A DNA stretch of 64,000 nucleotides, from positions 5,362,001 to 5,426,000 of the forward strand of contig OU015650.1 of NCBI GenBank assembly GCA_907165275.2, in the 5' to 3' direction. This stretch comes from Zygaena filipendulae (Eukaryota; Arthropoda; Insecta; Lepidoptera; Zygaenidae). Positions within the stretch are counted from its first letter, which is position 1. Every line of letters starts with the position of its first letter. The notes under the pieces are model-generated. The model did not search any database, was not told the DNA's origin, and saw nothing but the letters and a program-made list of their open reading frames with translations. Both the position numbers and the translations under genes were made by a program. This document shows, piece by piece, positions 37,501-52,500 of this stretch.

Positions 37501-40500
37501 GTAACTGGTTGTAAATTTGTATTGCCGGACGGTGTGTAATATATTTCGGTTCCCATGGTAACTTCGAAATTACCGCAGATGAAACCGAGGGGAACGGCTA
37601 GTATACAATATTTACCACTGTGACACTCTACGTCATCAGCACTTAATCTGTGTTTACAATCAAAACAAGGTGATATGAGATGCATAGGGTAAAATCTCTG
37701 GAACTACGGAATCGATTCTAATTACAATTCCACTACAGGAAGCAAGCAAGCTGCGGCTTATCTATGTGTACAATACATATAAAATGTTTTATCCTGACTG
37801 ACTGACTGATTAACGCACAGCCTAAACCGCTGATCGTAGAGACCTTGAGGGTCCAGTGTTCTTTGTATGACGTAGGCATCCGATAAGAAAGGATTTTTGA
37901 AAATTCTATTACTAAGAGGGTGAAAAGGGGGGCAAAGTTTGTATGAAACAATTCCACGGGAACTCCGAAATTATCGCGGGTGAAAACGCGCGGAACAGCT
38001 AGTATGTAATTACCTATTTAAAAGCAGAAACTGACTGATCGGTGAACGCACAGCTGAAATCGCTGGGTCTAATCGCTCATCACAATATATTGTCAGGACT
38101 TTGCAAGTTTACATTTCTAAGATAGACATATTATGCGATGTTCAACAATATTGTTGCAATTTCTGCTTGCTTAGTGGGTAAAGTAATAATAATATAGTTC
38201 TTGCAGTAAATATACGTACCCGTCTAAAGGATTGAGCGCGATAGCTCTCGGTTCTTCGAGTCGGTCTCTGATGAGGATCTTCCTCATGTTCCCTTGCAGG
38301 TCCGACAGCTCAATGTGATTGTGGCCAGTGTCGGTCCAGTAAAGATGGTTGTAGATCCAGTCCACTGCTAGGCCGTCGGACGTGATCAGCTGGTCGCCGA
38401 TCACGACTGTACGCTGGCTGCCCTCATCTATAGGGGCCCTAGAAGTGAGTATGACAATATAAAGGATGGAATTGAAACGGTAGCACATGTTCCATGGTTA
38501 TAGATGGGCAATCAAACGGGTTTAAACTCGGTGTTTGGGTTAAAAATTCATATATCTATTCTTCTATCTTCTATACTGTGATAAAAGAGTAGCTTCTTAT
38601 ACATATACTGGATGCAGGATATGCACATAGCACCTCAATCGGATCGGGAGGCAGCCAAGCCTAACCCTGTATTTAGAAACATGGTCAACCGGTTGCGTTG
38701 GTTCTGCAACCGTTCGAGTGCAACTGCGCGACACAGCTAGTATACCAATAACATCCAAGCGCTTACTTGTAAATCTTCTCCTCTGTGACGTCACTCCAGA
38801 ATATCATGCCGGTTCTGAAGACGTAATCCAAAGCGGCTGCTGATTTCGTATCGTTGACGATCGCAACCATTTCGTGGTGGTCCAGGCTGATCTTGCGTAT
38901 GTCGAAGCGTCTCGCGAACAGCAGTGACGGGTGGCCCTCGGTCGCTTTGCACCTGGTCCGGTCGTGGGGGTCCCGCTCGTAGCCAGGGTGGCACTCGCAT
39001 TTGAAAGTGCCCCTCTCGTTTATGCAAATTTGAGAACACGCGCCCGGATCCAGACACTCATCTATATCTGCAATAATATTAATGGGTCTTTATTCTTCAC
39101 ACCTTGAAATTTAAACGATTAGAACTGCGGCGAATAGCCAATCAGTGATGTTTGGAGTGATTGCTGCTTGGTGCTGTTACTTTGTATAGGGCAAAAAATT
39201 AATATTTACGAATAAGTATTATAAAACTTTGGAAAATACCTACAAACTAATCCAATAAAAAAACTCAGAATGCCCTTGCCCCCAATTTTTGAAAAGGCGT
39301 AATTTTTTCAGTAAGCAATAAACCATACCGTACATTCAATTCCCGGTTTTGAAAGTTGATCTACTTACTCACTTGCTTACTCATTACAAGATTCTTAATC
39401 ATTCACAAGTTTTAGAATCAAAATTTTCTTCAGCTATGATTTTTTTACATATTGTGTACCTACTATGTAAATAAACTCCCACATTTCTCTCAAAAAAAAT
39501 ATAAAAAAGCTTTAGTTCCACTAGCTAAGATCAAAGATACCTACTCGTTAATTATACTAAGATCCATTCATTCTTATTTTGCGTCTTAGCAACTTCTTAG
39601 AACGTGTTTCCTAGAACATCTCTTCGCATTCGCAAAATAGAGGTCGATTAATGAATCAACTTACCATCACAAGTTTTATTGTCAACAAGACTGTATCCTT
39701 TTTCGCAATCGCAATAGTATCCGATCCTAGTGTCGACGCAGCGTTGTGTGCACCCGCCATTGTTTTTAGCGCATTCGTTTTCTCCACACCTGTCCCGGGG
39801 CTCGTCCTCGAAGTTGGGACAGTCTGGCTTCTTGTCGCAAACTTTGGACAGGGGTATACACATGCCGCCGCCGCAGTCGAACTCGGTTTTCTTGTCGCAA
39901 ACTGGTTTCGGTCGCGCTGTGGATGTTACAATGTTACAATTTAAAATATTTTTAATGTCAAAACGTTAGAAAGGAAGAGAGGAAAAGCAGTTATTCAGAG
40001 ATAGCGACACTAAACAAATAAAAATCAACTTTTAAGTGTAGGATAAATAATAAAAGAAACAATTTGAGGAGTTTGAAGTTCATCATTATATTTCAGGATA
40101 TTTATTATTAAGTATACTCGTATTTATCGTGTAATTTAAGATAATTATAGTAAAAAACTTTCTATATTAGGTGCTACATAATATTTTCCCTAGCAATTAA
40201 AACGGAAAGCACAAATAATTAAACTTTACGGATGAAATAAAATCACAAGTGGTTAACGAAGCCAACTTTTAAGTGCCAATTAGCTCCACAAAATCTGGCC
40301 TTGTTTACATATTTATCTATATATCTTACTAGACGATCCCCTACGATTTCCCCGATCCTCGCATTAATTTCGGAGTTCCCGTGGGAATTCCAGAATGAAA
40401 AAATATGTCACTCAAGATTATCCTTATTGCTTCCTATAAAAGAAAGAATTTTTAAAATCGGTCAAGTTATTTTTGAGTATCCATTTCAAACAAACAGAAA

Positions 40501-43500
40501 AAATCAAATCTTTTCTTTTTATAATATTATATTATCTGTGTTATAACTAATAATATATCGGATCACTTACTGCAATTCAATTCATCACTGCCATCGGGAC
40601 AGTCCTTGGCTCCATTACAGTACAACGCTCCAGGGATGCAACTGTGGTCTTTGCACTGGAACTGATCAGGCCTGCAGGAGACATTGCCACGGCATATCTC
40701 TGGCGATTCATCATCACCATCAGGGCAGTCTTGCTCACCATCGCAGAGCCATTCTCTGTGTAGACAGGCCATACGATCTTTGCACTCGAATTCCGTTGCA
40801 ATACAAGGCGATATGACCCGCGGCGTAGTCGCACAGGCCTGTAAAGTTACATTAAATAAAAAATCACTTATTAACTGTAGTGTTAAGTGTTTAGGTATGT
40901 ATTCAAAAATTGCAAAGATGTGTGAACTTTCTTCTAATTATTAGGTAGACCCACATGTGTTTCTTTTCCGTTCATAAATGTCATAGGCAACTGACAATGC
41001 GACCATTTACAAACAGCCGGCTTTTTGTATTAAGTATGTCGAGAGATTGTGCAAAATAAAAAAAGTTTAGTTAATATTCCGAGAACCGATAATGCCGTAA
41101 TGTAACATTTTCGAGTACCCTAACGTGTCGGCTTAGGTAAGATTTTAACTACAGCAGAGACTTGGGGACCGCATTTCCGATTCGCAAAGGTACTATTACG
41201 CATTTTTGTCTTCGGCATTGTATAAAATGCCTGCCGTGTGTAAACAGACAAAATATACAATGCTAGCTGTTCCCAGCAGTTTTACCCGCGTTAGTTTCGA
41301 TGTTAAGTCTATCTATTCGTTTCTGTACTCCTGACCAGAGAGAAGGTAATCACTACGTTCGACGTGTGTGCAAAATTTCATGATAACCAGTTGAGTATAG
41401 TTAAGGCGTGAAACGTAACTTACAAACATATTATGTACATTCGCATTTATATATATTAAGGTACTAACAATATTTATGTACGAAAAGTATAAAACCGTGG
41501 AACGCGCAATCCTAATATTCAGACAGTGAACGCGTGGTGAGGATCGATGATTTCGTTTGAAACGTTTGATCAATTGTATAAAGGTTCGCCACGAATGAGC
41601 AAAATAATGTTTGTTAAATGTCTAGTTTCGACAGGGAGTACCTTTGAGAGTTTCAATACAGAATACAGTAGTTTCAATGAAAACAAGGGACGTCATTACA
41701 ACTCAATGCATTAGAAGCTAAAAATATACGGCCTTCAGTCCGACTCGACAGCGATACTGATGCTCATTTTATACCCTTGATTTACGTAACTAACTAAAAG
41801 CATAATAGGTATATTAAAAATTCCACGCCTCGATATACATATATCTATGAATCCGCGATTCTGTACATTGAATATTTTTACCTAAAATTGAGAGGGGTGA
41901 TAAAAGAAGAGTAACCAAGCCCAAAAAAAAAGTTTTTAAAATTCTTTTCTGTCTGTCTGTCTATTCGCGATAATCTCCGCATCTACTAAACCAATTGTCA
42001 TGCGGTTTTCACAGGTAGATTAAGCTTAGCCTGGAGCTACATATAGGCTTTGTTTCATTGAAATAGGATGTCGGGAAAAAAGTTGTTCTATAAAGACCTT
42101 TCATGCGGGTGAAACCGCGGGGCACAGCTAGTATAACATAATTATGTCAACTATAAGGTTACGTTAAAAGAAAATTCTTACTTTTACAGTAACTCTAATT
42201 TTTAAGGATAATGATTCTGACCTATCGAAACATAATAAGGTCCTTACAGAGATGAAAAAAAATTGTCTTTTAAAATCTTTTATGTATAAATAAATCGAAA
42301 TCGACTGTAGAATATCTAAAAAAGGGTATACCTACCTAAATAATAATAATAATAATAATTCTGCAGTATTTAAAACCGGTAAAAGTGGTCGTTATTTCCA
42401 CGTTTTGTTTTAAAATTTTCGATATCTTTAAAATGCTGCAAAATGATCATTAAAAGTTTACATACTCTGCCATGATTTTTTTTTTAATGAAAAATCTTAT
42501 GAAATTTGAGTTTTTCTAGCAAGCTGCGCGTTAGTTTGACTCCTGTGAGTCTTATTGCAAGTTTTTGAATGTTTACTGCATTTTGTATTACAATGTATTT
42601 TTCATTACTCATACTCGGAAAGTAGGTCTGAAGTTGCCTGAGAAGCGGGTTGAAAGTAACACTTTTCAGCCCTAGGGAGAATCACTTTCAACTGACAGCT
42701 GGATACTGCAGAAACTCAAGTTTTTTTTTATGTCATAGGGGGCATACTTACTGGCCGGTAGCACACCTAATGGATGATTTATGTAAAATAAAATTCATTA
42801 ATTTTTTCTTTAGCTAACTCCTATTTTTATTTTGACTTTCCTTGCATTCGTAATGAAAAGCACAGTGTTATCTTACTTTCACCCCTAGGATAACAATGTA
42901 CTATTAAATCGATATCTTTAAAATGGTCAATATGTTCATTTACCAATTCATCGCTTCCATCGGGACAGTCGATGTCGCCGTCGCACCGCCACTTGGCCGA
43001 GATGCAGTGGCCGTCTGCGCACGAGAAGTGTGTCTGCGGCTGGCAAGTTGGCGCTGGACACTTCTCCTCGTCGCTGTTGTCACCGCAGTCGTCGTCGCCA
43101 TCGCACACCCATCGGTGCTGTATGCACTTGCCGTTGCCGCACGTGAACTCGTCGGAGCGACACGTTTCATCTGATATTCAGATATAAAATGAAAAAGCGT
43201 CCCTTGAAAAATATTATACACCTACTAGCTATTCTTTGCGGCTACGTCCACGTGAATTTCGAAATTCCCTCAGAAATTCCGGGGAGAAAAGCATCCTGTT
43301 TCTACTCCATCTGTGTGCCGAATTTCATCAAAATCTGTTGACCGTTTATGCGTGATTGAGTAATAAACATTCAAACCTCAACAGGGAATTTCGCGATTCG
43401 CGTAGGATCACAGGGAATCCGGGGGATAGTACCGGCATTCATGCATACCCACTTGAAAGTTCATGAGTGGATACTGTAGAACTGTTTCTATTTATAAACC

Positions 43501-46500
43501 TAGACAGTTAGACATCGACCATATATACTTGTAATATTTTTAACTACATATGTAACTTCGTCAGGCGCGACTATGAGAGAAAAGCGAATAATACAGGTTA
43601 AATAAGTACTATTAATTTCTAAGCGAGCTAAATAGATAGATAAGCCCCAAATGAAGTCGAAATTAATGGCATAAATGAGGCTAGGGAAAATTTCGAACAA
43701 TGCTTGCAAAGTAACTGCAGTACCTACTTACTTACCAAGGGTCGTATGTTGTTAACATTAGTCCCATTTCATTTCCTAGCAAATCTCATTCTACTCGCAG
43801 TTGGTGAACGAAGTTCAAGCCTTTTTGCGGAAAAAAATTACTCACTCGAGGTGCTTGCGGATATTTCTCTGTTCGTAATTAAATTCCTTTGCAAAGGAGA
43901 CAAATGGGGGAGGGGATGGAAGGTTATTTCTCAACAGTGTGAAATGCAGGATGCAACGTTTTTATTAGGTAAGTGGTGAGCATAAACTATGACAAATATA
44001 TTAACAACTAGCTTTGCTCCGCCCTATAGTTTCGGGATTCATGCAGGAACTCTGACAAAAGTAGGTTAAGTGAAAGCTTCGTCAAAATCGGTCTAACCGG
44101 AACAAACAGGCAGACAGATAGACGGACAGAAAAAATTTAAGATATATTACTGTTACGTTTATGTAGTAAAAAGCTGATATTTTGACATTACAAACACACT
44201 TCAGTTTTATTTATACTTAAGTATATAGATTTAGCATTTTTGAAAAATTTATTCTATTTACCGTATCTATAGCAAGTAACACAAGTCTAATTAATAGGTT
44301 TTATGGACGGATGTTTATGAATCACATGAACATTCAAAAGCTGTAAATATGTGTGATTATAGATAAATCGATTACGTAATCAAGATGAAGGTTTGATGAA
44401 TGAAAGGAAAACGGAAAAGTCACGGCATCATCTTTCACGAAAGCGAAGCGAGTTCGTAGCAGAAAGATAAAAATTAACAGATGGCTGAGCCAAGCCGCGC
44501 GTGATAGAATCCAGAACGATCGGCCGACACAGAGAGCCGATGATTGATTGGTAACGATTTCGTCATAGGGAATAGTCAAATAAACATCATATCCAACCCG
44601 TGGTACATGCAGGCAAACATCGGTTCCTTTGCAAGTTGGGAGGCGAGATTGAATATGTATGTGATAACGATACGAAACAGGTATTGAGATTAAAAATCAA
44701 CATTGTGCAGTATCAAGGCATTTTAGGGATGCGCGTTGGATAAAGAAAAGCTGACTGAATTTATTAAAAATTGTTTGTGCAATTGGAAGATTTATAATAC
44801 CTATTCAACCTTATAAATATGGTCATTAATTTTACAGTGTCTGGGCAATACCTACTTTATCAGTCTACCAAAAGTGATGCATGATTTATTATTTTAAGTA
44901 TATAACTTTTAATTTACATTATACAACATAGAATATACATATGATAGTAATAATATTATATTACAGTGTTACTGTGTATTATTAAAACTGATACAAAATT
45001 CATGTTTAATTAATTGACAAATATGCTTGGATACACAAGTTAATTCTGTCATACTAATAGTGAACTCGTAGGTGTATATTGAATTCAAATGGGAGTTAAA
45101 TCTCCATGCTGATTATATTTCTAGTAATCATTTTATAAACTAGCAACCGGCGATCTACAAAGTCTACTTATATGAATCTTAGTACCTAATTATGATTGTA
45201 ATCATTCAAAAAATCAATTAAGTTAATCATATCAAAAGTACTCTTAAGGTGCATACCGAAGTAATACTGCAGAATTATCATAACAAATTAGTAAACTCTA
45301 TCTTTTTTTTAAACAACGACGATGACTTTTTTATAACGGGGGGCGCTAGTTTTACTCCAAAACGCGTCTTATATTGTAATTTGTAGCAGTAGTCCGGGCG
45401 CATTGCTCGTAGAGTCGATGGCCGTCAAGGTAGAGCAACTCTCCAGTAGCGACCAAGTACTGGCAGTCATGGTTGACATTCTACAAGGATGGGCTAAGTC
45501 GCGGGAACAAACTGGATCAAATCAGCGTAGGAGCAGACGTTGTGGAGAGCATTGGTTCACCAAACCAACAATCCAATCTTTGTATCTACTAGCTCTGATG
45601 TTGGTAGCCATAATCATTATGATGAAAATGTACCTACTGTACATACATAACATGATTTGCCCGATATTACACAATGCTGTCTTATTTTTCGAATGGGAAT
45701 ATGGAATATGCATTTTCGAAGTAAAGTTTTGCTGATGGGTAACATAATCCTTTGGAGGATGTAAGCGTGACGGAATCGTGCAATCGATTTCCGCTCAGTG
45801 AAATGACTTATTTAATTTTAGTTCGTCATAGTTACCTTTCACGACGACTAAGAAACTTCTCTTTTTTATTTAACCATTAATAGTCTCTACTTATACAAAA
45901 TGATAAACCCTCTTACTGCATGCGTTTTCATCTGATCCATCCGAGCAGTCGGCATTGTCGTCGCACATCCACGTGAGAGGAACGCATTCGCCAGGCTTCT
46001 CCCGACACGTGAATTGTTCAGGACCGCATGCCTCCGGTTCTGCCGACCCAAGGTACATGCACATGCTAATATAATATATAAATAAAAATATGGTATATAT
46101 AGCATATGTTACAAGTATTGTTCTCATAAAAAATAGATAATTTATGACAAATCATGAAAAGTTAGCAAATATTGCTCCTCCATCTCCATTGACGAAAATT
46201 TATTGTAAATTGCAATAACTTAAAAAGATTTTTTATATTTATTTTTTTGTATTTTAATTTTATTTTTAAAACCCACAATTTTTAATTTTGGGTTTATGTA
46301 AGTATACATTTGTGACTATGCCAGCAACTCAGCAATCTTGTAAAAAACAGTACATATATTTTCTAAGGTAACGCTGATGTTCTAGTAACAGTGGTAGGTA
46401 CAAAATAATATAGTGGAGCAATTTTTCATGTATTTTTGTGGTGATTTTTATGTGATAATATAATGTAATATATTATCACACACATATTATTATATACACA

Positions 46501-49500
46501 CCGGCAGAATTAGCGGAACATAAAAAGGCAGAGTATAGAAATAATTACGTATATATATTAAAACAAATAATAATTAGACGTGATGTAATAAATTAATATA
46601 CATCTTTTAACACTTTAAAAGTTTGTAATTAAATTATTAAATTTTATTTAAAATATTAATAAAAAAAAAACACTTTTTCTCTAATTTGTGGGCACAGAAA
46701 TAATGTTGCAAATTAAAGATTACTGTGATTTTAACACTAAATAAATGAACGATTAATAACGTGTGTTTCCCCTTCGTGATTCAACTTTTATTTGCAACAT
46801 TGTGTGTGTTCTCACAAACTAGAGATTTTTTTTATTTTTTTTTTGATTACTTTTAATAAAATTAAACCAAAAACTACTTAAAGTCGATGTTAAAAGATGT
46901 ATATTAGTTTATTACTTCATGCCTGATAATAATTGGTTTTAATACATATATGTTATTATTTCTATACTCTGCTTTTTTATGTTCCGCTAATTCTGCCGGT
47001 ATGTATATAATATAATATATGACAATAATTGAAAACCATTGATACTATAGTTTAAATTAAATATTATGCAAGTAGGTACTAATTAATTTATCATATTATA
47101 CCTATTACGTAAAATAAATACGTGTTGATTACATATAAAATAGATCCATCGTCTAGGTATACTATATGATTTTCCATTATCAATGCACAGATGATTTGTG
47201 TTTTTATTTCCATTGGAAAATACTTACCTATGATATTATTATATTATGTAGATTGAATAAATTATTATTATTGAAACATATATTTGGATACGCGAAGTTC
47301 CTCGTTACATTTTGCATACAATTATAGTTCTTGTTTCGTTCAGTCTATAGAATGTTTTTCCGCATGCCAATCGTTCCGGATCTCATGCTTGCCACCGTAG
47401 CATTTTCCATGCTCTTACCACAGTTGTGCTCGTCCGAGCCGTCGGGGCAGTCTGCCGCGTCGTCGCATTTCCATGCGGCGGGCAAGCAGTGTCCCGTCGC
47501 ACACACGAATTTGTGTTCGGGGCACATACGATTAACGGCTGCATATAAAAATCTGTTTAAAATCTGCTCTTTCCTCCGCAGAACAGATAGAAGGGACATC
47601 ACCTCAATTAAGTATGGAAACAAATGAAAACCAGTGTCGCCGGTTGTACCGTACACCAAACTATTTATCATCGCACTAAAAGATTCGTCAATGTAACGAA
47701 ATGTTAAACGCCATTTGGTTACGGTTTTACTCAGTGATAGTTTTCAAAATTCACAGTTTTGGGAATATTGTGGAAAAATATACTCAGGATGCCAGCAAAA
47801 TAAGTTTTTGGAATGTTAGAGCATTTGCTCTAACTTCCCTGTGGTGCGCCAGTCCCGCCTACATGTTGTGACGCCCTATGAGGCTCAAAATTTTATTTTT
47901 TTATTTAAAAATATTTTAAGATGTTTATTTGGCGTAATACGCTTATAAAATTAAGTTAAAAATATATTAAGAAGCATTGCGGGTCAACATATCCATAATC
48001 CATTTTTTGAATGTTTGAGGGTGAAAGTTACAATTTTCTCTCTAGTAGGTACATTTATTTTCTCTGTGGTTACTGAGATCTTTTTTGCTCTTAAAAATAT
48101 TATTTGTCTAGGTCTCAGACGAAATTTTGAGGTCTAGGTATACATAAACGTGAAAGGCTTATAGTTTAATTTAAGTTTGTAAGGGAGATAACGTTTTTTC
48201 TTTTGTGAATTTTTCATAAGATTATAATATTTTTATGTACCTCAACTGAATAGTTTCTTGAACACAATTTCACTTTTTAATATACACGTAGGCACATAAT
48301 TTTGGTATGTTGAAAGCTTAGGTATCAGGTTAACCATTAGCTTTATTCAATAAGTCCTAGGTAAGTCCTAATATTTCAAGCGGCTGTGTACGGTCGGTGT
48401 AAGTATAATAATAATAATTAATCTTTCACAGGAACAAAGTTACAGCGATGAAACCTTATATACCTACCAGAAACCTAATTTGCCAATGGTCTTAGTCACA
48501 ATAATCGATACTCATATCTAATATCTAACTTACTTTGAGCCGCCATTAAAAATTTCGGCAATTTTTGACGTAGACAAATTATCCTAAATATTAAAATACT
48601 AAATATTCAATTTTAATACTAAAAGTTTTATGTTCGTATAACTTTAAAAGTAAATTAGATAAATAAGTGACTGTAGCTAAAATTAATATTGATTTAAAAA
48701 GTATTTATCTGATGAGTTACCAGTTATTAAGACACACGTAGTATATAACTAAACAACTTCTTCGTAATTGGTAGACCTAATTCATTTAATGTAATTTTTA
48801 AAATCGGTTCAGTAGATCCAGAGATTACCCCCTACAATCTCACAAACACACAAACTCCCAAATTCTGGAGTTCCTGCGGGAATACCGGGATAAAAAGTAC
48901 CCTATGTCTCTTAGGATCACTGTAGCTTCCTATAAGTGAAAGAATTTTCAAAATCGGTTCAGTAGATCCAGAGATCACCTCCTACAACGTCACAAACTCA
49001 CAAACCCACAAAATCACAAACTTTTGCTCTTTATAATATTAGTATAGATGTGTCATAGATATGGATGATTTATCTACGTAAAGAACAAAACACATGACAG
49101 ATTGGAGATAATTCACTGTAGTAACTGACTGTAGTACATGGCACAACTAATGGCAACATCACATAACATATCGTACATATACTAGGTATAACCCATACAA
49201 CCTAACGACGCTGGTCGACTTTTCCATTACGAAGCGGCGACTTACTGTAGTACATTGGCACTTAGTGTATAAAGTTACAAAGTGCGGCCACAATAAAACC
49301 CCATTCTGTTGGAATAAAACCTTGCAAAGTTTTACGGGTCTTTTGTACACGTGGTTGACTACCGTTACGGGAGAAAAAGAAAGAATTAAAAAGTGTGTTC
49401 GTCCGTCGTTTGGGAAGCGAAACGTGCCATCGGTGTTAGATACGAAACTTCTTTTGAAAAATCTAACTTTGTTAACCTTTCGATTGTCAATGGTTTTCTT

Positions 49501-52500
49501 CGGAAGTTAGAACTTTATTACTTAATAATATTGATGTTCAGAAGACTCTATATGTTTTTATTTTTAGAATATTAATTCTCTTTATTGTACCTACACCACG
49601 TTCTTTACGAATAAATAAATAGTTTTAATATAAAAAGGTGGTTTTCGGCATCATCACGTAAAATAAAGTATTAGGTAGGTATTAAAGTAAAAAATACGTA
49701 AAATACGTATTCAATATTAAGGCTTAACATACGTACCTAAATTTAAAAAAAATATTTATTAAGCAATTGTGCGGCTGAAGACCGCATTAAGCGCAAGTTG
49801 GACCCTCGCGGTCTCTGAGCTTTTTATTGCTTTTACATAAGTTTTTGTTTAATACTACTTGTACTCGGTACTTTACTTGTACTGGTACTTTATTTATTTT
49901 ACGGTAAATTAGAAAAACCGCTCCTTTTTTTACTTTTCTGTTCTTGTTGTATAAGGTGTGGCAAAATTAGTTGCAAATATTTACAAGACTGAAAATATAG
50001 GTACGTTATGACAAAACAGGATAAGTGAAAAAATATTATTATAAATTTGGTAGTTTGTCAGAATTCCCTTACAAATAGCTAACAACGACATTCACATGAT
50101 ACACAATACACGTAGCTCACTAATACGTATAAAAGGCACGCGCCACACACACCTCGAGCGAAGCATGCTGAGCAATCGAATGCTCCTCATGTCATTCATT
50201 GATCATAAGATATCGGCGCGCGGCCATGTGTGTGTAAAGTGATTTAGCGGCGAGCTCCTTCACAGGTTATTTTCTTTGTTTAAAAATTATTACTTTTTAT
50301 TTTATTTTTTTACCTTTTTTATTTTATAAATATGTTTATAACAGTATACACTATATACTTTCAACCTAAATATTTGCAGCTTATTTTGCCACGCCTTATA
50401 TAATATTATAAATTATTTTATTCTATTGTTATTCATACAAGGATATTATTCATTTAGAGTTTAGACTGAAAGTTGCCCGCGATTTATGAAAAAGCAAATA
50501 ATTGTTATTTGTAACACAATTATAAAAATAAATAAAAAATAACATTTGAACAAACTGTAAGTACGATTATTAAAGTTAATGCTTACTGAGCCTTTCATGT
50601 TTGAACATTCAGTGAACATAGAGTAAACAACAGCGAATATCGTAAAAAGGGTGCGTTATACCCATAATTTTACGCGTCACTTATAGCTAAGGTGGCCATA
50701 ACAGCAATCGCAATTTATAGCACGACCCTTTCGTACGTACCCGTGTATTTATTTACTTGACGTGTGTTTAAAATATTCTACGGATAGACACTGTGCTATC
50801 AATTGTATCTTATCAATAAAAAAATTTAGTGTAATATCCATAATAACAATGATTTCATTTACCGTTTATACTCTGATTTGTACACAGACATGTATGTATA
50901 ATTTATTATTTTGCCCTTTTGTCCCTATTTTGCCCTATTTATATATTTTTGTACAATATTTTAACCGTATACCAAAATATTTTTATCGTACATTTGAAAT
51001 GACTATAGCTAAAATTATGTATATTTATTTATGTTCAAAAAACCATTGCAAGTAGTCGGTGCTTTTATTTTGAATCCCTACCAAAACCATTGCTCAAAAA
51101 TAAATATAAAACAAGATTCTCAACAGATAGGGAAGTCAACGATGCAATCTTCCAAATTAAACTTTTCACATAATTTTCTGAGGTTTTTATGTCAGGGGAA
51201 AAGTAACGACAACATTTGGTAAAAATTTATGAGTTTTCTTCGTGTCTGTACAGAAATGAAACCTATTTTTAAAACTCACTAATTTCATGTTAGGACATTA
51301 TCATGAAAATTGTTTTATTCTACAGTCTTAATATTATCTTTAAAGGATATAATTATAATGTTACTGCTAGCGTTTTCTTCACTTCATGCTCGTATTAACT
51401 AGTTATTTATGCTGAGTGTAAGCTTAATAAAACGATGTTTTATGCCCTAGTTTATAAAATTAATTGTTGCCATTGTGTTGCTATGACCATTCTCCAGTTG
51501 TCATGACAGTTAACCCTCCAGTTACCGTTCTCGTTTTGGCAATATTTACCTAATTATTTTATTTTATCGGTAAATATTTATTTACAGTAAGACTTATTTC
51601 CTCCCAAACCGAAGTGAAAAACAGATACGCGATATGTAAATATACATATCGCGGTCATAAAACCAGCTTTATTTTTGACTTAAATAATCTTTACTAGCTT
51701 TTGGTTCGGGCGCATAAATATCTGGAATAATATACCTAACCATTATGCACCTGATGTAAAATCTAATTTAGTGCTTGCTTAAATTACAAAAAAAGAAATC
51801 TTGTGCCCAGAAAGAGACCCAATTGTGCGGAGTCTGGCAGTCAGTCACGTTTTGTTATATGTCGTGGCCACATCTTATAATTGGCTACATCACGAACTAT
51901 CGAATTTTACCACCATATTTTGCCTTTGGCGCATCACCGACCGCTACGGCGCGGTGACACGCTCACTCGGCTCGCGAAACTTTGTCACCAATACTAACCT
52001 AACCAAGAATGTCGGGGTGCTCTGAACGCCCTGCCTAAAGTCAAAAAGTAATTGTATCTAGGCACTAATTGTAATCAGTTCATGATGTAGCCGACCTGTT
52101 CTTAGATGTGCCCACGACATATAGATTTCTAATCTATTAACTTCTAGTTGGGTTCACGTTTTATTTTTAACAGAATGGTGGAACTTCTATTGAAATTTGA
52201 AGGTCCAGCTTTGAAATTTTCGAGATAAATGTACGTACGTACTACGATCTTTTAAAAATCCATTGTTATGAGTAGGTACCTGTCCCAAAATTTTCTACCA
52301 CAATGCCAATGTCGCGTAAGTGGTTATTGTCACATTAAGGACCAAATAAATATCCTATTTTTTCGCTTGGTTGAATGCTGTAATTAAATGTAATAGCAGG
52401 TACTTCATTTTTTGGGCTATATTTTTTGTAAAAACCATTCATTTATCATGTCGACAATTACCTTCAGTTCAGTTTTGCTTCAATTAAATTCATATTGTTA

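Noticed and set aside
45380..45735. Plus-strand ORF with [20 protein letters not shown]
   Set aside because: Looks more coding-like than its intron, but no family was recognised and the C-terminal half is AT-rich drift. Left as a possible element remnant.
51775..52025. Overlapping ORFs of 60-74 codons
   Set aside because: Lie across a foldback element (51856-52123) and carry no motif.
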